Below are positions 16,621 to 22,389 of a stretch of 52,880 nt of DNA, piece after piece. The stretch is from positions 1 to 52,880 of the forward strand of contig JAQGHR010000023.1 of NCBI GenBank assembly GCA_028291545.1, given 5' to 3'. The stretch is from Planctomycetota bacterium. GTDB lineage: Bacteria; Planctomycetota; Planctomycetia; Isosphaerales; Isosphaeraceae. The notes below the pieces were generated by a model. It was given only the letters and a program-made list of their open reading frames with translations, did no database searches and was not told where the DNA came from. Each line of letters opens with the position of its first letter. The stretch's first letter is position 1. The position numbers were made by a program, and so were the translations under genes.

Positions 16621-17697
16621 ATGAACGGCGAAAACGTCCCGCCCCCGACTCGGGAGCAAATCGCGGAACTCGTCGGGGCGGTATCTGATTTCCTGAAGAA
16701 AGACGGGTTATTCAACATTGCCTGGCTTGATGAGAGCGAATGGCTCCCATTATTCGGGCGAGTTGCCGATGCCCTCCGACCTTTGCGATCCTTTCCGCCC
16801 CGACTCGACGGCTGGCCCCAACGCACGGGCCGCGCAATTCGCGGAGTCGCGAGCGCCTTCGATGGCATCACCTCGGACTGGGGTTGGGAGGCCATTGCCG
16901 AACCGGAGCCGTCCCGATCCGCCCATGTAAAAGCATGTCGGGATCGGTTTCTGGAAACGGTCGAACGAACCATGTATGAGGCCGCCGTTTCGTGGCAGGC
17001 TGGTTCCGAAGAATTGCCCATACCGAAATGGGTGGATACTGCGGCCGAAGATGGTTGGAATCATGGCTATCGGCCGACAATGAGCCCCGAGCAAGGCATG
17101 GCATGTTGGGACGATGTTCGCGCGAAGTGGCTCAAGACCCCCCCTCTCGGCAAGTGCGCCCCCGAAGTTGCGGAACCTCGGAGACTGGCGATCATCGAAG
17201 CCTTCAACCTCTTGGAATCGGCTTTGAAGGACGCCGATACGGACGCGAAAAGACGCGAGGTCAAGGAATCGGCTTCGCCCGCCCCCGTTCAACTTGCCGC
17301 CCCATTCTCTTCGCCGCCCTCGGAGGACGATGAGGCCGCGCCCATCAATCGGGCTTTGGCCGGGGTCGATGCTGTTGCGGAACTTCGCGAGGCCGATTCT
17401 TCTATGAGACCCGCCCCATCGGGAATTTGCTCCCTTCCCCAGACAATCGATGAAGCGATTCAAGCCCTACGTCGAAAACGTGCTACGACACAGGCCGCTC
17501 TCATCGAATACATGCAGGATCGCAAAACGGCCTCCATCGACGATGTTGGTTTCACGGTTCATGGCGACACGAACACCTCCGAAGACGCGATTCGTCAAAA
17601 CATTACTCGAATTAACAAATCAATGATTGAATACAAAATGCCGCTTCGCTTTGGCGTTGGCGGAGGGTACGTCCACAAGGAAGTACTTCCCGAGTGA
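16621..17697 (+). CDS. Hypothetical element protein
   Basis: A 358-residue protein. The ATG at 16621, after AGGGG, is preferred over a TTG six bases earlier. The N-terminal half is helical and Trp-rich; residues ~215-255 form a Pro/Ala/Ser linker. The C-terminal ~90 residues (TIDEAIQALRRKRATTQAAL ... DAIRQNITRINKSMIEY ... LRFGVGGGYVHKE) look like a winged-helix or a small alpha/beta DNA-binding domain. Its stop lies six bases before the 11 bp iteron array, so it could be the initiator that binds the array. That is inference; no replication motif is recognised. Confidence 0.6.
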   Translation: MNGENVPPPTREQIAELVGAVSDFLKKDGLFNIAWLDESEWLPLFGRVADALRPLRSFPPRLDGWPQRTGRAIRGVASAFDGITSDWGWEAIAEPEPSRSAHVKACRDRFLETVERTMYEAAVSWQAGSEELPIPKWVDTAAEDGWNHGYRPTMSPEQGMACWDDVRAKWLKTPPLGKCAPEVAEPRRLAIIEAFNLLESALKDADTDAKRREVKESASPAPVQLAAPFSSPPSEDDEAAPINRALAGVDAVAELREADSSMRPAPSGICSLPQTIDEAIQALRRKRATTQAALIEYMQDRKTASIDDVGFTVHGDTNTSEDAIRQNITRINKSMIEYKMPLRFGVGGGYVHKEVLPE

Positions 17698-17703
17698 CGC
17701 CCC

Positions 17704-17752
17704 GTCACTGAGAAGTCACGGGGAAGTCACTGGCGCGTCACGCGCACGTCAG
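17704..17752 (+). repeat. Five GTCAC iterons with 11 bp period
   Basis: GTCAC starts at 17704, 17715, 17726 and 17737, and GTCAG at 17748: exactly 11 bases apart, about one helical turn. An inverted copy (GTGAC) lies just before at 17694. The array sits in the only gap of the right-arm operon, upstream of the excisionase-like, helicase and primase genes. It may be the element's origin or an operator for a regulator binding one face of the helix. Confidence 0.6.
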
Positions 17753-17769
17753 CATCCCCGACCATAGTT

Positions 17770-17799
17770 CTCCCGTAACGATCAATCATCGTTCGGGAG
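17770..17799 (+). promoter_or_regulatory. Hairpin covering the ribosome binding site
   Basis: CTCCCG(T)AACGAT and ATCGTTCGGGAG form a 12 bp stem with one bulged T at 17776 and the loop CAATC. The right arm contains GGGAG (17795-17799), the ribosome binding site of the gene starting at 17806. Folding would hide it, so it could act as a translational switch; a DNA operator is the alternative. Confidence 0.45.
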
Positions 17800-17805
17800 A
17801 TGACA

Positions 17806-17988
17806 ATGAGTGACGACCCGCCGTTGATCCCGCCACCGCCCGTCGTTAGAGATCGCCTCTCGCGCCATATCCGCGAAGGCCGGTTGCTCCGCGCCCTCTA
17901 TCGTCTCTCGCTTCGCGCCTCCGAAGAGCGCCGACGTAAGGCGGCCCTCCCCGAGATGCCCAACGTCTCGGAAGGGGTGGAACGATGA
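17806..17988 (+). CDS. Small basic hypothetical protein
   Basis: A 60-residue protein. The second of two ATGs (17806) has proper spacing to GGGAG; the first, at 17800, overlaps the site. The sequence is a Pro-rich start followed by an Arg-rich helix (VRDRLSRHIREGRLLRALYR LSLRASEERRRKAA). No known domain. Its stop overlaps the start of the excisionase-like gene (ATGA), so the two are translated together. It may be a nucleic-acid-binding accessory of the replication or excision module. Confidence 0.6.
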   Translation: MSDDPPLIPPPPVVRDRLSRHIREGRLLRALYRLSLRASEERRRKAALPEMPNVSEGVER

Positions 17989-18257
17989 CACGCCCCGCCC
18001 GACGTTCCGTTCCTCCCATCACAATCGACCGGCCACCCTCGGAGATCCTTCACACGGGTCAGGCCCCGCATGTCACGATCGAACCTCTGACCTATCGCCT
18101 GGACGATTTGCCAATCGCCCTCGGGGTCTCACGCCGAACCCTGGAACGCGAGCGATCCGCCGGCCGATTCCCCCGGCCCGACCTGACCATCGGCAAGATG
18201 CCTCTTTGGAAACGCGAGACGATTCACGAATGGATCGAACGGGGGGGCCGAGCATGA
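17985..18257 (+). CDS. AlpA/excisionase-like HTH protein
   Basis: A 90-residue protein. Residues ~36-88 (YRLDDLPIALGVSRRTLERE, GRFPRPDLTIGKMPLWKRET and IHEWIERGG) show the MerR/AlpA-type winged helix: a helix-turn-helix, a wing with FPxPD and the W...I..WI ending typical of AlpA and excisionases. Family members bind att-site DNA and direct excision, or activate integrase transcription. Coupled to both neighbours by ATGA overlaps. With the integrase it forms the recombination pair of the element, though it sits in the replication operon. Confidence 0.78.
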   Translation: MTRPARRSVPPITIDRPPSEILHTGQAPHVTIEPLTYRLDDLPIALGVSRRTLERERSAGRFPRPDLTIGKMPLWKRETIHEWIERGGRA

Positions 18258-19486
18258 TCCGCCCCTACGACGCTTGGATTCTCGGCCGCCTTCTCATTGG
18301 CCTGACTCTGTTTGGCGAACTGGACGCGGTTTCCCGGCCCTTCCGTTCCCTGGCCGAGCATCTGGCTCGGTTGCCCGTCGAAGAACGTCAGACGGCCCTC
18401 GGGGGGTTCCTTTGTTCGATCGGGATTGACCCGGATCTGATGAGGATCGCCCTTGCCGGACTCGACCCCGAGGGACCGCCCCCCGAGACGATGGACTCGC
18501 GTAGCTTCGCCACCTTGGAGGACATCGCCCGCATCGTCTCGAATCAACCCTGGCTCTGGAGAGATTGGATCGCGGGCGGTGTCCTGAACGTGGTGGCATC
18601 CGAACCGGGAACGGGGAAGACGCGATTCGCCCTGGACCTGGCCCGTCGGCTCTGGTTTGCCCTTGCCTGGCCGGACAATCAAGCGAACCACTTACCCGAG
18701 CGGACGAAAACGCTCTGGATTCAAGGCGACCGCAATTTCGCGGAGATGTTGCAAGCCTCCCAAGATTTCGGCTTGCCGGGGGAGTCCGTGGCCCTCGGTT
18801 CGTCGCCCGACGATCCGACCGGGGCGCTTGACCTGGACGACCCCGAGACGCTGGCCGCCATCGGCCAGCGAATCGAGGCCGCCGCCCCCGCCCTCGTGGT
18901 GATCGACACGGTGGGGATGGTGACCGATCGCAACCTCTGCCGACCCGAGGAAGCCCGAGCATTCTTCGCCCCGCTGATCGACCTGGCCGGAAAGACCGGG
19001 GTTGCCTTCCTCGGGCTGACCCACTTGTCCAAGGACAAGGAAGCCCTCGGGAGGCGGATCGTCGAGAAGGCGCGGGTGGTCATCAAGATGACGCAACCCG
19101 ACCCCGAGGGACAGAAAGACCGCCGCCGGTTGTGGGTCGATAAGACCGCCGTGGTGAAGCCCCCGGCGCTCGGGATCACGATGGGAGGCGCGGGGAACGA
19201 TTACGACTTCACCCCCCCGGCCGAACGCGAGGCGAATCGAGGGGGGCGACCGCCGGAAAAACTCGACAAGGCGATTGCCTTCCTCACGGAAAAGCTGACC
19301 GGGGGGGACCGCAAGTGGTGCGAACTCGTCACCGAATGGGAAGCTCTCAACGAAGCGAAGGGAACCCTGTTCAATGCGTCCCGAACGATGTTAATCGGCG
19401 GACTGATGATCGAGGATACGTCAAGGAAGCCGAAGGTCTGTCAACTGGTCAAGAACCCCGAAAACAGTCAGCAAGCCGATTCTTGA
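18254..19486 (+). CDS. RepA-like AAA ATPase/helicase
   Basis: A 410-residue protein; the start at 18254 gives an ATGA overlap with the excisionase-like gene. The central RecA-fold ATPase has Walker A SEPGTGKT (116-123) and Walker B ALVVID (213-218), followed by GLTHLSK as in the AAA_25/RepA-DnaB-like helicases of plasmids and integrative elements. The N-terminal ~95 residues are helical. The C-terminal ~80 residues look like a winged helix. Together with the primase 98 bases downstream it forms a two-gene replication module, expected to unwind the element's origin. Ring assembly is inferred from the family. Confidence 0.82.
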   Translation: MIRPYDAWILGRLLIGLTLFGELDAVSRPFRSLAEHLARLPVEERQTALGGFLCSIGIDPDLMRIALAGLDPEGPPPETMDSRSFATLEDIARIVSNQPWLWRDWIAGGVLNVVASEPGTGKTRFALDLARRLWFALAWPDNQANHLPERTKTLWIQGDRNFAEMLQASQDFGLPGESVALGSSPDDPTGALDLDDPETLAAIGQRIEAAAPALVVIDTVGMVTDRNLCRPEEARAFFAPLIDLAGKTGVAFLGLTHLSKDKEALGRRIVEKARVVIKMTQPDPEGQKDRRRLWVDKTAVVKPPALGITMGGAGNDYDFTPPAEREANRGGRPPEKLDKAIAFLTEKLTGGDRKWCELVTEWEALNEAKGTLFNASRTMLIGGLMIEDTSRKPKVCQLVKNPENSQQADS

Positions 19487-19584
19487 CGGTTCTTGACCTC
19501 GGATCTAATCAGCGTCGAGAGCGCCAACAACCCCGAGCCCCTATGGCGAACTAGGTTCTTGACCCGAACCGAGGCCTTCTAGCG

Positions 19585-20754
19585 ATGAAAATCAGCGCCA
19601 CGGGACGACCCCGGATCGACTGGCAAGCCGAGCGCGAGCGGATCGACCTGGCCGCCGTGGGAACCCGCCTTCTCGGCCCCGCCTCGGGACGACGGGGGGA
19701 GTCCGGCCGGAAGCTATGGTGGTGTTGTCCGTTCCACGAGGATCGGAACCCGTCGTTCTGTATCGACCCCGGAAAGGCGTGGTGGAAGTGTTTCGGTTGC
19801 GGGGAGTCGGGGGATGCCGCAAGCCTCGTGATGCGCCTGGAGTCGATCACGTTCCCCGAGGCCGTTGCCTACCTGACCGGCGGACCCGAAGCCACGCGAG
19901 CACGAGGCCCGAGGAAGGCCCCCGTAAACACCCCGCCTAAACCTCCGCCCGAACCGTCGGGCTTGCCCGAGGCGGACGCCCTGGCCCTCGTGGAAGACGC
20001 CGCCGCTCGACTGTGGACGCCCGAGGGGGCGGACGCCCTGGCCTATCTGACCGGCCCCGAGCGTTGCCTATCTCTTGCGAGCATCAAGGCCGCCCGCCTC
20101 GGATGGACGCCTCGGGCGGACGGGGTGGCGTGGAAGCCGCCGGGGGTGGTGATCCCGTGGTATGTCGGCCCTCGTCTGGCTCTGGTCAAGGTCCGGCCCC
20201 CCGAGGCGTGGCGCGAGCGGTTCCCCAAAGAGAGGCGACCCCCGAAGTACCTGGAAGCGTTCCGAGACCCGGCCCGCCTCGTCTGCTATCCCGACCCGGC
20301 GACGATCCGACCCGGCCGCCCCCTCATGGTGACGGAAGGGGAATTTGACGCCCTGGCCCTCGGAGAAGCTCTCGGGGAATTGGCCGCCGTGGTGACCCTC
20401 GGGAGCGCGTCGGCCGAGCCAAGCCCCGCCATTATCGGCCGGTTCCTCGCCGCGAACCCGTGGTTCGTCGCCACCGATGCCGACCCGGCCGGGGATAAGG
20501 CCGCCGCCAAGTGGGACGCCTACCCCCGAGCCCGACGTGTCCGGCCCCCGGCCCCCTACAAAGATTGGACCGAGGCCCGACAAGCCGGGGTGAACGTCGT
20601 CCGATGGTGGCGCGACATCCTGAACGGCAACCCGAGCCCCGAACTGTTCACGGATGACGAGGCCGCCGGATGGCGCTGGGGACCGTCCGTGGATGAGGAA
20701 TCCCCCGGAATCTTCGTCGTGACTGAAGCTCGTAACGGGCGGGAGAATCAATGA
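19585..20754 (+). CDS. DNA primase with CHC2 zinc finger and Toprim domain
   Basis: A 389-residue protein. Residues 44-85 are a CHC2 zinc finger: C48-P-F-H51 ... WWKC69-F-G-C72. A Pro-rich linker (~108-126) follows. The Toprim fold has TEGEFDAL (250-257) with the catalytic Glu and DADPAGDKA (298-306) with the metal-binding acids. This is the usual short DnaG-like primase of phages and satellites, lacking the DnaB-binding tail of chromosomal DnaG. It synthesises primers for the element's replication, together with the ATPase upstream. The ribosome binding site is weak (GAGG about 12 bases before the ATG). Confidence 0.88.
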   Translation: MKISATGRPRIDWQAERERIDLAAVGTRLLGPASGRRGESGRKLWWCCPFHEDRNPSFCIDPGKAWWKCFGCGESGDAASLVMRLESITFPEAVAYLTGGPEATRARGPRKAPVNTPPKPPPEPSGLPEADALALVEDAAARLWTPEGADALAYLTGPERCLSLASIKAARLGWTPRADGVAWKPPGVVIPWYVGPRLALVKVRPPEAWRERFPKERRPPKYLEAFRDPARLVCYPDPATIRPGRPLMVTEGEFDALALGEALGELAAVVTLGSASAEPSPAIIGRFLAANPWFVATDADPAGDKAAAKWDAYPRARRVRPPAPYKDWTEARQAGVNVVRWWRDILNGNPSPELFTDDEAAGWRWGPSVDEESPGIFVVTEARNGRENQ

Positions 20755-21077
20755 TCTGTTGTCGTCCCCGCAACCCTTGGAGTCGTGACAGTCGTGGGGG
20801 GAGCAAATTCCCCCGGGATCGGATCGAGGATCGGCATTCGACATACCCACTCATGGCTTGAAACGTCGGACGCGTCTCGTTGCGAGTCACCGAACGCGGT
20901 TGTCCCCATACCTCGTGCATTCTGGTCCGATACCTCACTCGGAGATGCCAAAGTCGGCCGAGTCGGTTCGCTTGCAGTCCTTGCCAGATGAATTCCAGCC
21001 ACGAGGTCAACCCCGGCGACGACGATAACAAGACCGAGACCGAGACACTTGGCCGCCGAATCAAGGTTGCGTCGCAT
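20748..21077 (-). CDS. Possible small single-pass membrane protein
   Basis: A 109-residue minus-strand frame starting at 21077 with GGAGGG four bases before the ATG. Residues ~11-31 (CLGLGLVIVVAGVDLVAGIH) form one hydrophobic segment after a short basic start, then a polar Ser/Thr/Pro-rich region. It overlaps the primase end by 7 bases tail to tail. No family is recognised. The good ribosome binding site and the segment support it; weaker codon bias argues for caution. If it is false, 20755-21270 holds no gene. Confidence 0.45.
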   Translation of the reverse strand: MRRNLDSAAKCLGLGLVIVVAGVDLVAGIHLARTASEPTRPTLASPSEVSDQNARGMGTTAFGDSQRDASDVSSHEWVCRMPILDPIPGEFAPPTTVTTPRVAGTTTDH

Positions 21078-21274
21078 ATCGCCCTCCGTGGAAGTCCGAG
21101 CGGTACCCCGCAACCCGAATCGGGTCGATCCCCGAGACGTGGGGAGACTATTCGAGGTCATCGTTCCTGTCCATCTCACCTCCCGTCGGACTTGGAGTCT
21201 GTGATATCCCGACACGATTTGTCCCCATTTCAGGCCTCGCATGCACACACACCGGACGGTGCGTGCGGAAAATG

Positions 21275-21322
21275 ATCCGATTGGACCACGATCCGATTGA
21301 CATCTAATCCAATTGGATTATA
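21275..21322 (+). repeat. Three 16 bp iterons before the recombinase gene
   Basis: ATCCGATTGG (21275), ATCCGATTGA (21291) and ATCCAATTGG (21307) begin exactly 16 bases apart. The third extends into the perfect palindrome TAATCCAATTGGATTA (21305-21320). Likely operators for a regulator such as the XRE protein at 22129. Confidence 0.6.
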
Positions 21323-21324
21323 CT
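21297..21324 (+). promoter_or_regulatory. Near-consensus promoter with palindromic operator in the spacer
   Basis: TTGACA (21297-21302), a 16-base spacer and TATACT (21319-21324) make a near-ideal sigma-70-type promoter. The palindrome at 21305-21320 fills the spacer and touches the -10 box, so a bound protein would block polymerase. The expected start near 21331 leaves a leader of about 36 bases before the recombinase ATG. Confidence 0.6.
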
Positions 21325-21366
21325 TCCACCATGAGGACGACGAAGACCACAACCGGGGAAACGACG

Positions 21367-22044
21367 ATGAAGGTCATCGGGTACGTTCGGGTGAGCACGC
21401 AAGAGCAAGCCGACGGAGGCGTCTCCCTGGCCGCGCAGGAATCCAAGGTTCGCGCCTACGCCTCACTGCATGATTTGGAGATGGTGGAAGTCATCGTTGA
21501 CGCGGGCGAATCGGCCAAGAGCCTGAAACGGCCCGGCCTTCAACGGGCGCTCGCCATGCTCAAGCGGGGCGAAGTGGCTGGCCTCGTGGTGGCGAAGATG
21601 GACCGCCTGAGTCGGTCGGTCGGGGACTGGAACGACCTGATCGACGGCTATTTCGGGGAACGGGCCGGGAAGTCCCTGATGAGCGTGGCCGATTCCATCG
21701 ACACCCGGACGGCCGCCGGGCGCCTCGTCTTGAACGTACTGATGAGCGTGGCGCAATGGGAACGGGAAGCGATCGGTGAGCGGACCCGCGATGCCCTGGC
21801 CCACAAGAAATCGAAGGGGGAACGGGTCGGGCAAATCCCGTTCGGGTTCAAGACCGATGACGGGGTGAACTTGACCGAGGACGCCACGGAGCAAGAGGCT
21901 ATCGGGGTGGTGGAAGAACTTCGGGCGGACGGCTTATCTTGCCGAGCGATCGCGGGGGAGATGAACGCCCGAGGCCTCAAGACGAAGGGGAACGGGAAAT
22001 GGCACGAGACGACGGTCCGCCGAATCCTGGCGCAGACGGCATGA
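21367..22044 (+). CDS. Serine recombinase (resolvase/invertase family)
   Basis: A 225-residue protein from the ATG at 21367 (GGGGAAA before it). The catalytic domain is plain: YVRVSTQEQ with the nucleophile S10, then SLAAQESKVRAYA, and VAKMDRLSRS with the conserved Arg residues, then the long E helix (GRLVLNVLMSVAQWEREAIG ERTRDAL). A short DNA-binding C-terminus (LTEDATEQEAIGVVEELRAD GLSCRAIAGEMNARGLKTK) is a HTH rather than the large domain of phage integrases. The element also has a tyrosine integrase, so this enzyme may resolve dimers, invert DNA or be part of regulation. Transcription is likely repressed through the iterons just upstream. Confidence 0.88.
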   Translation: MKVIGYVRVSTQEQADGGVSLAAQESKVRAYASLHDLEMVEVIVDAGESAKSLKRPGLQRALAMLKRGEVAGLVVAKMDRLSRSVGDWNDLIDGYFGERAGKSLMSVADSIDTRTAAGRLVLNVLMSVAQWEREAIGERTRDALAHKKSKGERVGQIPFGFKTDDGVNLTEDATEQEAIGVVEELRADGLSCRAIAGEMNARGLKTKGNGKWHETTVRRILAQTA

Positions 22045-22271
22045 CCGAGACCACCAAAGAGAAACTTGACCGGCTGGCCGAGATCCTCTCTCGGCTCAAG
22101 CCGGATCGGCTGGACGCATTCGGAGACTATGTCGATGGCGAAGACGACGACACCGCCCACCCTGACCGAGACGATCCGGGAGACGATCCGGGCGCGATCC
22201 CTGACCGCCTACCGGGTGGGGAAGACGATCGGGACGACGCCACCGGTCATCCAACGATTCCTGAACGGTGA
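22041..22271 (+). CDS. Small acidic protein overlapping the XRE gene
   Basis: A 76-residue frame whose ATG overlaps the recombinase stop (ATGA). The first ~32 residues (MTETTKEKLDRLAEILSRLK PDRLDAFGDYVD) look like a real helical protein. The rest is an Asp/Pro/Gly-rich reading that runs over the start of the XRE gene in another frame by 143 bases, so it may be an artefact after a lost stop. Either two overlapping genes or a damaged small gene. Confidence 0.4.
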   Translation: MTETTKEKLDRLAEILSRLKPDRLDAFGDYVDGEDDDTAHPDRDDPGDDPGAIPDRLPGGEDDRDDATGHPTIPER

Positions 22272-22389
22272 GCGTGACCTACGGGGCGCGACTCTCGACA
22301 AGCTGGCCGCCGCCCTCGGGTTGGCGCTGGCCCCGACCGAAGATGGACACCCTGACCTGAAAGGCACGACCGATGGCATCGTTTCGTAA
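22129..22389 (+). CDS. XRE-type HTH regulator
   Basis: An 86-residue protein, starting MSMAKTTT at 22129 or at the second ATG at 22135. Residues ~15-65 (IRETIRARSLTAYRVGKTIG, TTPPVIQRFLNGERDL and LDKLAAALGLALAP) are a five-helix XRE domain like lambda-type repressors. Its end overlaps the start of int by 17 bases, so the regulator and integrase are co-translated. It is the best candidate for the protein that binds the 16 bp iterons and controls recombinase-regulator-integrase expression. That link is inferred. Confidence 0.78.
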   Translation: MSMAKTTTPPTLTETIRETIRARSLTAYRVGKTIGTTPPVIQRFLNGERDLRGATLDKLAAALGLALAPTEDGHPDLKGTTDGIVS

